From NCBI GenBank assembly GCA_947502595.1, contig CANNAM010000010.1:1-64000 (forward strand): a stretch of 64,000 bases of DNA, written 5' to 3'. Shown piece by piece: positions 17,823-26,881 of the stretch. Position 1 is the first letter of the stretch. Each line of letters opens with the position of its first letter. The stretch is from an uncultured Marinicella sp. GTDB lineage: Bacteria > Pseudomonadota > Gammaproteobacteria > Xanthomonadales > Marinicellaceae. The notes under the pieces were generated by a model. That model saw only the letters and a program-made list of their open reading frames with translations. It was not told where the DNA came from and did not search any database. A program made the position numbers and the translations under genes.

Positions 17823-17875
17823 TTACTTCTCCTATATTTGCCTATTCAGATTACCATGAATCACAACTTTTATTA

Positions 17876-17889
17876 TTGATTTATATCAA
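17876..17889 (-). promoter_or_regulatory. FNR/Anr box upstream of the single-domain USP gene
   Basis: The 14 bases read TTGAT-TTAT-ATCAA, an exact match to the FNR/Anr consensus TTGAT-N4-ATCAA. It lies 54 bases upstream of the USP start codon, a spacing that fits a class II activator site if transcription starts close to the gene. Confidence 0.7.
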
Positions 17890-17917
17890 ATAACTTATGC
17901 ACCCAAATACCTTTATC

Positions 17918-18556
17918 TCAGTTTTTCATCTCAACCACCCAAATACCTCTTAATTCATTGTTTCCATAACCTAAGGCTTTATCTTGAGGATACAGTTGCT
18001 GTATTTTTTTCAATGTATTGGACTTGATGTCTTGCTCAGGCGTACCGTGACATTGAAGGCACATTGGGTTGGTGGTGATTGGATAATAACCAATAGATTT
18101 GTTTTCAGACTTGATTAATTCAGGGCTTGGTTGGGTATTATTTTTGAGCTGCTCTTTACTTTTAATGATGTATTCCAGTTCTTGGGTGTTGGGTTTATTG
18201 GCTGGGTTTCTGTTCAAATCTGACACCCTTTTAATATTTACCATACTGTTTTTTACAGTTCTCTCAGTCAATGGTATGGCGTTAACTTGGCAGAATTCCA
18301 AAGCGCCAACTGCACCCCTGTCGGTGATTGCTTGAATCAAGTTTTTACCCAGATTGGCTTGTGTCGCGTTGACATATTGCTGCCCTTGCTCAAGTTTAGA
18401 CATTACCTCACCCTGAGCATTGAGTTGTATAGATTTCTGATTGTCCATCTGCTTGCTGGTAGGCAAAATTTCTCGACTGTTGGTGATTGCACAATTAGAC
18501 AATCCAACGATAATGGCAGCAGCCAAAGCTGCTTTGAACAACAAGGTTTTATTCAT
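17918..18556 (-). CDS. Tll0287-like (DUF3365) heme-binding lipoprotein
   Basis: I chose the ATG at 18556 because it gives a short lipoprotein signal with lipobox L-S-N-C at residue 22. Longer readings add an N-terminus unsuitable for export. The mature part has the DUF3365/Tll0287 pattern: A-L-E-F-C-Q-V-N-A, then N-R-N-P-A-N-K-P-N, then a single c-type heme site C-L-Q-C-H. G-I-W-V-V-E near the end also fits. Members are periplasmic c-heme sensors or redox proteins. It lies about 100 bases downstream of the MBL-fold gene on the same strand. A membrane-anchored periplasmic redox sensor is the best guess. Confidence 0.8.
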   Translation of the reverse strand: MNKTLLFKAALAAAIIVGLSNCAITNSREILPTSKQMDNQKSIQLNAQGEVMSKLEQGQQYVNATQANLGKNLIQAITDRGAVGALEFCQVNAIPLTERTVKNSMVNIKRVSDLNRNPANKPNTQELEYIIKSKEQLKNNTQPSPELIKSENKSIGYYPITTNPMCLQCHGTPEQDIKSNTLKKIQQLYPQDKALGYGNNELRGIWVVEMKN

Positions 18557-18653
18557 GATTTTGTTTGCTCTTAAACTTAAACAATAATTGGCCTCTGACA
18601 TAGGTATGATAAGCTGATTTTGGCTGTTTTGAACACGGTGCAATTATTTGTAC

Positions 18654-19514
18654 TCACAGCGTGTTGATTGGTATATGGATGTATTGTATTCCATTAGCGG
18701 CTTTTGGGCCGAAACTACCCAGTCTCATGTTGGTTTGAATTGAGGGTAAAATCAACTTAGGCACACCCAGTGTTTTGTCCCTGGCAACTCTGGCTGTAAC
18801 ATACTCTGTCAATGTAGTGTGTTGGTTCAGCATTTTGTTGTTGGATTTTTGCTGACCTATGGTAGTTTGGCTGGTAGGTTCTTGCCCCTCGGGTGGATAA
18901 TCATGGCATAAATACATCAACGTTTCATCGGGCAAAGTATAAATGCGTTGGATGGAGTTGTACAAATCTTGGGCATCGCCACCAGGAAAATCAACCCGTG
19001 CTGTGCCTAATTCAGGTGCAAACACTGTATCGCCCACAAACACTGCATTTTCTATGTGGTAGGTAGAACAAGCTGGTGTGTGACCTGGCGTGTGTAAGAC
19101 TTCAGCAGTTAAGTTACCTATTTTGAACTGATCACCATCAGCAAATAAATGGTCAAATTGTTCACCGCTGATGGGTATTTCATTGGTTAAATTAAACAGC
19201 GGTACCCACATTGCTAAGACCTGCTTGATGCCAGTGTCTATGGCTGTTTTACCGCCTATGTGTTGTTTGAGGTAAAAAGCGCCGGTGATGTGATCGGCAT
19301 GTATGTGGGTTTCCAGAATCCACTCGTTGGTTAAACCTGCATTGTTAATAAAAGCAATGACCTTATCCAATCCTTCGGTCGAAAACTTTGCCGCATCCTG
19401 GTCATAATCTAGTACTGAGTCTATAACAGCGCAACGCTTGGTCGCAACATCTATAACGACATAAGTAAAGGTTGAGGTTTGTTCATCAAAAAATGTTTTT
19501 ACTTGCATAGTCAT
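18654..19514 (-). CDS. MBL-fold metallo-hydrolase, persulfide dioxygenase-like
   Basis: This 286-residue protein carries the metal-binding motif T-H-I-H-A-D-H, then T-P-G-H-T-P-A-C-S, G-D-T-V-F and C-H-D-Y. This set matches the ETHE1/Blh group of MBL proteins, non-heme iron persulfide dioxygenases that oxidise glutathione persulfide to sulfite. No rhodanese domain is fused. The gene follows tamB by 14 bases on the same strand and precedes the heme lipoprotein. It may be co-transcribed from the tam operon. A glyoxalase II-like hydrolase is the alternative, but the conserved A-P-E-L-G-T-A-R-V-D-F-P-G segment favours the dioxygenase group. Confidence 0.8.
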   Translation of the reverse strand: MTMQVKTFFDEQTSTFTYVVIDVATKRCAVIDSVLDYDQDAAKFSTEGLDKVIAFINNAGLTNEWILETHIHADHITGAFYLKQHIGGKTAIDTGIKQVLAMWVPLFNLTNEIPISGEQFDHLFADGDQFKIGNLTAEVLHTPGHTPACSTYHIENAVFVGDTVFAPELGTARVDFPGGDAQDLYNSIQRIYTLPDETLMYLCHDYPPEGQEPTSQTTIGQQKSNNKMLNQHTTLTEYVTARVARDKTLGVPKLILPSIQTNMRLGSFGPKAANGIQYIHIPINTL

Positions 19515-19528
19515 AATTGAATTTTCGG

Positions 19529-22500
19529 TTATTGCTGTTTTTTTATTTTGGGTTTATTGTCTGCTTTGCGGGTGTAAACCAGCTCAATGGACTGGTCATC
19601 ACCTTGGGTGGTTTGTAAGTTAAGGTATTGGTTCAATCGGTATTTAAGCACCCAAAATCCAACCCTGTTGAACAATCCTTGGTTGTAAGAAACATAGAGT
19701 TTATCATTGATTTTTTTACCGGCCTCGATAACCGTATCCGCGGCAGTGGCTGCTTCTTTGATGGTCAATACATCAATCCCGAACTGGCTTTGAATTTGGT
19801 TGAATAAAGGGCTGCTCTTATTCAGCCCCATGACTATGGCCGCTTGTTGTAACTGTTGGCCAGTTAAATTGCCAGAGCCTTCCAACCCTTGACCAGTCAT
19901 GATATAGGCCAGAATTTCAAGATCAGATAAACTCGGTTCTGAGTACAGGTCAGATTGTAAGTTATTCACAGTACCACCCAGATTAACACCCGCAACCACT
20001 TCGCCTGAATTGGATTTTCTACTGGCTTTGACATTCAGACGCGGGTTGTCCAACGGTCCTGTGAACGTCAGCTCACCTGCTGTGATATCGAGCTTTTGGC
20101 CATAAATCTCATAACTGCCATCATTTAGGTTCAGCACCCCAACACCTTTGATGTTGCGATCCAAACCTTGGTTCAACTGTATATCACCGGTTAATTCTGC
20201 ATTTAACCCAATGACATCTAATTTAATGTGCTCTTTGATTTTTGCATTGATGTTTAAAGTAACAGGATAATCAACCCGCTCCACTGCTTCTGTGCTGTGG
20301 ATTTCCATATCTGCTGAATTACTTATGGTACTTGGTGGTAACTGTTTGATAATGACATGGCCATAATCAATCAAGACATCACCACTGATGTGGGTGGTCA
20401 ACTGATTGGCGGTCACTTGTAAATCAGGAGAAACATTGAATTTAATTTCAGGCAAGTTCATCAACATGAAATTATCACCTTTGAGGTCTCCGCTGTACTC
20501 CCACTGTTGTTTTGATAATGTCAGCTTGCCTTGTGAACTGAAATTGCCTTGGTTGACATCGGCTACATTGCGTCCTGACAATTGAATCAGATAAACAGGT
20601 TGTCGCAAGCCTTCGGTATTGATGCTGATGTTCAGTTGTTCAATGATGGTTCCCAGACGGGTTAATGTCAGGTACCCTGCTGGCTGACTGAAGGCAACAT
20701 CAATGTCCGGTTTAAGCAAATCACCTACGATGGTACCGGTGATTTTAAGCTGACCTTGCATTTCTTTGACTTCATCGGTAAGTTCGGTAATCAGTTCAGT
20801 GCCATTGAACACCCCGTCGACACTGGCTTCGATTTGCCATGCCTGCAGTTGTGATTGCAACGGTGTCAAAGCTTGTTGATCGGCTGCTGTTGGCTGATTA
20901 GGCAGATGGTTGAGCTTGCCTTGGAGTTGGATATAGCTTTGATCAGCCAACTTACTTTCGATGCTCAGAACCACCTGCTGGTTATTGGTGCTGGCTTTAA
21001 CTGCCAATAATTCGATGGCAGTTTGGTATGTGATTTGGTCAGCACTGCGCAATGTCATTTCACCTTCATTAAGGCTGATGTTCGAGTCAATATTAAACTT
21101 ATTTTGTTGCAATTCAAATTCAGCTTTACCTGAGAGCTTGCCTTTGATTTCAAGTTGGTCTGGTAAAAATATTTGTAGCGGTATAAGACTGAAAGACTCA
21201 ACAGTGAATGAACCTTGATAGTGGGCTTTGTCTTGGCTGATGTCATTCAGGTTTAAACACAAGGTGCCAGCTTCAACACCCTGCCAACACCCAGGTTCAA
21301 TACTGATTTGTTCAGCAATCATTATAGCTATCGGTGCTTGTAGTTTAATCTTTTTACCTGATTCAATGATCAATTCATGGGTCTTGAGCTGGCCTTGCCA
21401 CTGCGCTTTGGTTGGTGGCATGCCAGCAGCTTGGCTGGCTGCTTGAAATTGCCCTGTCAGGCTAAAAAAACTACTCAAGTCTGGCATCTCTAGTTGCACA
21501 TCTACTTGGTGCTTGTCCAACCAACCAGATTGTTTGACAGTAACAGATGAGATTTGTTTTTCACCCCAGGAGGCATTTGTGGCGGTTATTTCGGTCTTCA
21601 CAGACTGCTGCCATTGACCCTGAGAGTTAAGCACCAATTCAGCCACTCGGTAGTCCAGGTAATGCAGTGCCTGCGCTCTGATCTGGGCATCAATCTGCGG
21701 CTTAAGGTGGTCACCACTTATATGAATTGAACCATGCAACTCACCTGACAACTCCTGATCCAATACACTTAAGTCTGGCCAGACCAAGTCAGCAGTTAAA
21801 GTGACTGCTGTGGGGGACACTTCACCATTGATGATGATTTGGTTTTCACCTAGCAACAAAATGAGTTTATCGGTAGCCAACGTGTTTTTACTGTAGTGGG
21901 CAGCACCCATAAGTTTAAATGGTTCACCTTTGAGTTGGCCGGTGATTAAATTGTTGCTGGCATCGATGCTCAGCTCATCATGTTCATTCACATTGATGGC
22001 TAACTGCAACTGACCATTGATCATTCCTGGCCAATCATTGAGTATTTGTTGCGGATTAAAATTTTTCACCACTACTTGAGAGTTCAGGGCAAATTGATCT
22101 TGCCAACTCATCACCACGCTCAGCTCGATAGCGCCTTCTGAGGTTTTGACTTGAAACTTTTCTGTACTTAATTGTTGGCTGTCACCCTGAGCCCTTAGCG
22201 TGATCTGACTGGTGGGTAAATCAGTTTGTTTTACTGCGCTGTCCAGTGTGATGTGATAAGCATTGAGGTGGCCATTGATTTGGGCTTCTAGGTTTTCAAA
22301 GTTGATTGTCTGCTGATTGAAAGCAAGCACAGCGGAGCTGCTGGCAAAGGTCACAGCTAAACTGGGGGTTTGTTGCAACGCAGTCACTGAACCATTCAGC
22401 TTAAACTGTCCAGACAGCAGCTCACTGTCTAACAGCAGGTCATGACTTATTTGTAATTGGTTTAAATCACCTTGCAAGCCCCCTTGCCCATTCACTTGCT

Positions 22501-23116
22501 GTTCTTCAAGTTGAGCCTGCCACTGGGTAGTTAGGTCATAGCTCAAGCCTTCGCCATACGCAATATCACCAGCCATTTGCAAGCCGTAAGTTGCTGCATT
22601 GATTTGTAGGTCATTGATTATGGCTTGTTCGGTTTGGATATCAGCCAGCAAAACCACGCTGTCAATGTGTTCAGTTGTTGTGCCAGATTTGATGGTCAGC
22701 TGATTGATTGTTAGCCCCTGCAAGTCAATACTCAAAGGTAAGGTCAAGCCAGTAAATGGACTGCTTGCAGTGGCTGGTTGGGCTGTTTCTTTGAGTACCA
22801 CATCAACCATTTTCACACTGACTTCAGCCAACTCCACATGTCTGTTAAACCATGACCAATTTGATTTATAACTTAAAAATTCAGCTGAAACATCAATACT
22901 TTGGTCTGAATATTTAAAGTTATTTATTCTTAATCCATGGGCCAAATTACCCTCAATGCTGTCATAGCGCACATCTACTTCAGCAAACTTTATGGCCTGA
23001 TTGATCGCCAATCGACTGCCACTTTGGCTGTACAGAACAAAAACACCTAAAGCCACCCCCAACACCAACAATAACATCAGCAGCCAAGCCATCAATTTAA
23101 TGGATTTCTTAATCAT
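19529..23116 (-). CDS. tamB: TamB, translocation and assembly module inner-membrane protein
   Basis: This 1195-residue protein has one N-terminal membrane helix (about 8-30). A very long beta-rich periplasmic region follows, ending in the conserved TamB/DUF490 domain (about 850-1195). Motifs there include G-V-L-N-L-N-D-G-S-Y and L-A-Y-I-M-T-G-Q-G. TamB forms a periplasm-spanning groove thought to carry phospholipids to the outer membrane and to help assemble some beta-barrels with TamA. Its start overlaps the tamA stop by 4 bases, a typical translationally coupled pair. The length is close to that of E. coli TamB (about 1259). Confidence 0.95.
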   Translation of the reverse strand: MIKKSIKLMAWLLMLLLVLGVALGVFVLYSQSGSRLAINQAIKFAEVDVRYDSIEGNLAHGLRINNFKYSDQSIDVSAEFLSYKSNWSWFNRHVELAEVSVKMVDVVLKETAQPATASSPFTGLTLPLSIDLQGLTINQLTIKSGTTTEHIDSVVLLADIQTEQAIINDLQINAATYGLQMAGDIAYGEGLSYDLTTQWQAQLEEQQVNGQGGLQGDLNQLQISHDLLLDSELLSGQFKLNGSVTALQQTPSLAVTFASSSAVLAFNQQTINFENLEAQINGHLNAYHITLDSAVKQTDLPTSQITLRAQGDSQQLSTEKFQVKTSEGAIELSVVMSWQDQFALNSQVVVKNFNPQQILNDWPGMINGQLQLAINVNEHDELSIDASNNLITGQLKGEPFKLMGAAHYSKNTLATDKLILLLGENQIIINGEVSPTAVTLTADLVWPDLSVLDQELSGELHGSIHISGDHLKPQIDAQIRAQALHYLDYRVAELVLNSQGQWQQSVKTEITATNASWGEKQISSVTVKQSGWLDKHQVDVQLEMPDLSSFFSLTGQFQAASQAAGMPPTKAQWQGQLKTHELIIESGKKIKLQAPIAIMIAEQISIEPGCWQGVEAGTLCLNLNDISQDKAHYQGSFTVESFSLIPLQIFLPDQLEIKGKLSGKAEFELQQNKFNIDSNISLNEGEMTLRSADQITYQTAIELLAVKASTNNQQVVLSIESKLADQSYIQLQGKLNHLPNQPTAADQQALTPLQSQLQAWQIEASVDGVFNGTELITELTDEVKEMQGQLKITGTIVGDLLKPDIDVAFSQPAGYLTLTRLGTIIEQLNISINTEGLRQPVYLIQLSGRNVADVNQGNFSSQGKLTLSKQQWEYSGDLKGDNFMLMNLPEIKFNVSPDLQVTANQLTTHISGDVLIDYGHVIIKQLPPSTISNSADMEIHSTEAVERVDYPVTLNINAKIKEHIKLDVIGLNAELTGDIQLNQGLDRNIKGVGVLNLNDGSYEIYGQKLDITAGELTFTGPLDNPRLNVKASRKSNSGEVVAGVNLGGTVNNLQSDLYSEPSLSDLEILAYIMTGQGLEGSGNLTGQQLQQAAIVMGLNKSSPLFNQIQSQFGIDVLTIKEAATAADTVIEAGKKINDKLYVSYNQGLFNRVGFWVLKYRLNQYLNLQTTQGDDQSIELVYTRKADNKPKIKKQQ

Positions 23117-24876
23117 AAATCCGGCCCTATGGTGACATGTAGACGGAAGTCTGATGCCTCTTGATTCAGAGGCACGCCGACATCAATGCGTATCGGTCCA
23201 ATGGGAGAAAACCACCGCAGTCCTGCACCCACACTGTACTTCAGATCAAAATTATCAGAGAAAGCATCACCAAAATCAGTGAACGCGGCCACCGCCCATT
23301 GTGGTGCAAACTGGTGTTCAAACTCAATGCTGCCAATGGCCATGTGTTTGCCACCGGCTAAATCGCCTGAACTGTTTAGCGGAGAAATGGTCTGGTAGTC
23401 ATAGCCTCTGATGCTGTGATCTCCACCAGCAAAAAATCGGTATGTGGTCGGTAATTGGTTGAAATCACTGCTGGCAGTGGCACCAAATTGAGCGCGATAT
23501 ATTAACCGGTTGGCGTCACCCGCCTTATGAATGAATTTACCGCCCAAAGTCAATTGAGCAAAAGCAGCATCTGACCACAAATCTTCACTGGCCCCTTTGA
23601 ACTCAGCTTGGATTTTATACCCTCGTGTGGTTCGAGTTAGGCTGTCTGCATCGGTTAACGACCAACTGATTCCTGGCACCAGTAACAGCGATTCACCTTG
23701 CTCCATACCGGTGTCAAACTTTTCATGCAAAACATCAATAAAAGTGATGTTTTGCCAACTGTTGGCATGAATTCTGGTTTGACTTAAGCCTAACTTACTG
23801 GTTTGGCTGTCAATATTATTACTTTGCTCATCACGGTAACCCAGTTGGATGTTGTACCACTTAGCAGCAGGTTGCTTAACAGCTGGAATTTTGTACGATG
23901 CTGACAACTCATTCCTGAGTTCAGATAAATTCAACTGACTATTCAGTTGGTGACCTTTGGTATTGATTCTGTGGTTATTGTATTTAAATGATGATTTGGC
24001 CCCTGCATCAGTAGAATACCCCAAACCCACAGAGTAATCATATTTGGCCGCCGGAGATAAAGTGATGGTAATTGGTACAGTGACTGTGACTGGGTCGTGT
24101 TGGTTGATATCAAAACGCACTTGAGAGAAATAGCCATAGGAATTCAGTTTTTGTTTTAACTGATACAATTGGTTTTGAGTAATGAATTCATTGGCTTTGA
24201 TACTGATCATACGGTGCATTAAATCAGCTTCTAAAAAAGGTTGGTCGACCACCACATTAACTGGGCCAACACGGTACCTAGGCCCTGTATCGAAAGTTAA
24301 TCTGATAGCGGCACTGTTTTGCTCAGGGTAAACTGTTATTTTTTGGTCAGTGAACTTGGCATCAAGGTAAAATTTTTCATTGGCCAAACCCAATAATTTA
24401 TTTTTTAAAGCATCGTACTTGCTTTGGTTCAATGGTTGACCAACACCTATACCATGGTTTTCAAGGATTTGGATGAAATCTTGATCTTGACCAGCAGAAA
24501 CAGAAATTTTTGCTGACTCAATCACCGTCAAGGGTCCAGGCTGGATGTCAATAACCACAGTTTCGCATGATTCTGTTTTTTTGGCCTGTAATGTGGCTTT
24601 GGCATTGAAGTAGCCAAAGGGCTGTATAGCTGCTTGCACTTGGTCTAGTAAGTCTTTGTGCTGCCGACTGATGGGTGAAACAACCGACAGGCACACATAG
24701 GTTCTGCTGCTCAAAAACGCCAATACATTACTCTCAATGTTGTCATCAACCCCATTGATTTCAAACTCTATTGCTGCGACTGTAAAAGGCAGCAGCAAAC
24801 AAAATAACCAGCACCAGTTTGTTTTGCGGTGAGATTCTGACAATGCTTTCATATTGACAGTTGTATCCAACGACAT
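23113..24876 (-). CDS. tamA: TamA, Omp85-family outer-membrane assembly protein
   Basis: This is a 587-residue Omp85 protein: a signal-like hydrophobic segment (about 22-36), three POTRA domains (about 38-270) and a 16-strand beta-barrel. The conserved barrel motif F-F-A-G-G-D-H-S-I-R-G-Y-D-Y is visible near residue 485. The C-terminal strand is S-D-F-R-L-H-V-T-I-G-P. It partners TamB, encoded immediately downstream with a 4-base overlap. The start is uncertain: ATGs at 24876 and 24852 both lack a clear ribosome binding site. Its length matches E. coli TamA (577). Confidence 0.95.
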   Translation of the reverse strand: MSLDTTVNMKALSESHRKTNWCWLFCLLLPFTVAAIEFEINGVDDNIESNVLAFLSSRTYVCLSVVSPISRQHKDLLDQVQAAIQPFGYFNAKATLQAKKTESCETVVIDIQPGPLTVIESAKISVSAGQDQDFIQILENHGIGVGQPLNQSKYDALKNKLLGLANEKFYLDAKFTDQKITVYPEQNSAAIRLTFDTGPRYRVGPVNVVVDQPFLEADLMHRMISIKANEFITQNQLYQLKQKLNSYGYFSQVRFDINQHDPVTVTVPITITLSPAAKYDYSVGLGYSTDAGAKSSFKYNNHRINTKGHQLNSQLNLSELRNELSASYKIPAVKQPAAKWYNIQLGYRDEQSNNIDSQTSKLGLSQTRIHANSWQNITFIDVLHEKFDTGMEQGESLLLVPGISWSLTDADSLTRTTRGYKIQAEFKGASEDLWSDAAFAQLTLGGKFIHKAGDANRLIYRAQFGATASSDFNQLPTTYRFFAGGDHSIRGYDYQTISPLNSSGDLAGGKHMAIGSIEFEHQFAPQWAVAAFTDFGDAFSDNFDLKYSVGAGLRWFSPIGPIRIDVGVPLNQEASDFRLHVTIGPDL

Positions 24877-24988
24877 TTATTGATGCCATTCAAAACAACC
24901 ATTGTGTTTTCAACACAGGTAATTCTGTATGATAAAAATGGTTGGCTGTGGCCCTCGTTCAAAGCATGTGCCACTGTTGGAGTGGAAC

Positions 24989-25867
24989 TCATGGCTGGCC
25001 TTGTGTCATTGTTGCAATAGCATCGTGCTTGGGCTCGGTAAAATTGACGTGCACATCTCGTTGTGGAAAGGCCACCACAATGCCTGATTCTCGGAAAGCT
25101 TTTTCAATTAAGAACCTAATTTCGCTGCGAATCAGTCGCAATTCTTTGCCAGACTGTACAGACACCCAGAAAAACAGATCGAAAATCAAGGCACTGTCGC
25201 CAAAATCTTCAAACACAACCACATAATTGGGAAAGTCTTGCACCAAGTCATGGTGCTCAAGTACTTGTTCTAGTTGCTGTTTTACGAGTTGAACATCAGA
25301 ACCGTAGGCCACCCCTACCCTGACTGAGGTGCGGATAAAGGGGTCGTTTAAGGTCCAATTAACCAACCTGGATTCGAGTACTTGGCTGTTCGGTACTATG
25401 ATGTGTGCCCCATCATTGCGGCGGATTTGAGTTGACCGATTACCAATACCAATCACTGAACCCAAAAAACCGTCTATTTCAAGGATATCCCCCATTCTGA
25501 TGGGTTTTTCAGACATCAAAATCCAGCCGCTGAGGAAGTTTTCTATGATATTTTTTGCCCCAAAACCAAAACCAATGGCTACTGCTCCTGATATGAATGC
25601 GAACGTGGCCAAAGGTATACCTAAGTAAGTTAAAACTGACAACAAAACCAACACTATCATACTGAAAAATATGATGCGTTGAATGATGGCTTTGCTGTCT
25701 TGGCTGATGCGGGTTTTACTGAGCAACTTCCTGACAATCAGAAAAGCCAACAACCGACTCATCAACCAAGCGGCAACCATAAACCCCATGGAGTAAAGTA
25801 TTTGTAACCAAGTAACGGCTGCACCGTTACCCAAAGTAAATGCAGCTTTGTTTAAGAAATCGAACAT
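24989..25867 (-). CDS. MscS-type small mechanosensitive channel
   Basis: This 292-residue inner-membrane protein has about three membrane helices in the first 120 residues. The third is the pore helix, with a G-A-V-A-I-G-F-G-F-G-A-K-N pattern. A soluble beta domain (M-G-D-I-L-E-I, then I-V-P-N-S) and a C-terminal alpha-beta domain follow, as in MscS. Such channels release solutes on hypo-osmotic shock. It lies between the DUF1684 gene and tamA, all on the minus strand. It is distinct from the larger YbdG-like channel at 35004-36251. Confidence 0.92.
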   Translation of the reverse strand: MFDFLNKAAFTLGNGAAVTWLQILYSMGFMVAAWLMSRLLAFLIVRKLLSKTRISQDSKAIIQRIIFFSMIVLVLLSVLTYLGIPLATFAFISGAVAIGFGFGAKNIIENFLSGWILMSEKPIRMGDILEIDGFLGSVIGIGNRSTQIRRNDGAHIIVPNSQVLESRLVNWTLNDPFIRTSVRVGVAYGSDVQLVKQQLEQVLEHHDLVQDFPNYVVVFEDFGDSALIFDLFFWVSVQSGKELRLIRSEIRFLIEKAFRESGIVVAFPQRDVHVNFTEPKHDAIATMTQGQP

Positions 25868-25895
25868 TTGATGATTATAAACCAGTCATTAAAAT

Positions 25896-26810
25896 CTAAT
25901 ACACACTATTGGCATACTTCTTTTCCCCTGCCTCAATTTTAACTGGTAGGCGATTCTGTAGTGGCGGCAAAGTACAAGTTGAGTATTTTGTAAATGCACA
26001 AGGTGGGTTATAGGCTTTGTTGAAATCAATGCGAACTTGGCCCAGTTGATTGACTTTGCCGTCGGTGTAGAGGAATCTGCCTGAACCATAAGTGGTTCGT
26101 CCATTGGTTGGGTCAGCAAAGATCAGATAATATGAATCATCGGCATCCAAAGCATCCAAACTGTATGCTTCGCCATCAATGGTGAATTCCAGCCTGCCTG
26201 GGGACTCTGCATTACTGAGGATGCCCAGGACATTAACTATGGGAATGGTTTTGATAGGATTGTAGGCGATGAATTTGGCATCAATGCGCAACGCCTCATC
26301 TTCAGGAAAATACTCCAAGCCCAAGAACTCAGTGCGGGTTTTGGCTTCAGAGTCTTTGATTCTGACCGCCATCTTGCCCCGTTCAATCACATAAAATTCA
26401 AAAGTATCCACTTTAAATACGGTGGTTTCAGCTACGCTGGTGTCGGCATTGACGGGAATAGAGCCAATAATCTTATGATCATTGGCAGTGATTGCCACAT
26501 CTGAAGCCACTCTGAAAGACATGCTTTTATCTCGTTTTAAGTGCAACGTGCCCAAATACTCAGGACCATGCGCGAGCTGGATGTCATTATCGACTGCCGA
26601 GCCCATGGTGTTATCACCCACATGTAGCCACTCAAGTCCAACTAAACTCAACCAGCCATGAGGTTGCATCAAACCCTCTAATCGATTGGTTTGCCATGTT
26701 TGATAAGCCGTTTTGGGCTCAATTACAGCACTGTTTGTTGACTGGGCTGATTCGGCAGCATTTAATTGGCAACTAAGGAGCAATAAGCTTATTAATGTGT
26801 AACCTTTCAT
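25896..26810 (-). CDS. DUF1684 lipoprotein
   Basis: I chose the ATG at 26810 (304 residues) because the following residues form a lipoprotein signal with lipobox L-L-S-C. A longer reading from 26867 adds 19 residues before it. The mature protein matches DUF1684: W-Q-T-N-R-L-E-G-L then G-W-L-S-L-V-G-L-E-W-L near the N-terminus, and C-terminal N-P-P-C-A-F-T with P-P-L-Q-N-R-L-P-V. The function of the family is not established. The gene sits 28 bases before mscS and after rlmKL on the same strand. Confidence 0.85.
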   Translation of the reverse strand: MKGYTLISLLLLSCQLNAAESAQSTNSAVIEPKTAYQTWQTNRLEGLMQPHGWLSLVGLEWLHVGDNTMGSAVDNDIQLAHGPEYLGTLHLKRDKSMSFRVASDVAITANDHKIIGSIPVNADTSVAETTVFKVDTFEFYVIERGKMAVRIKDSEAKTRTEFLGLEYFPEDEALRIDAKFIAYNPIKTIPIVNVLGILSNAESPGRLEFTIDGEAYSLDALDADDSYYLIFADPTNGRTTYGSGRFLYTDGKVNQLGQVRIDFNKAYNPPCAFTKYSTCTLPPLQNRLPVKIEAGEKKYANSVY

Positions 26811-26881
26811 CGGTGGGTATAACGTGTGAATAAGCTTACATGTTAAGTGCTTAGTTGTTAATTTCAAGTCAATTTAAACAA

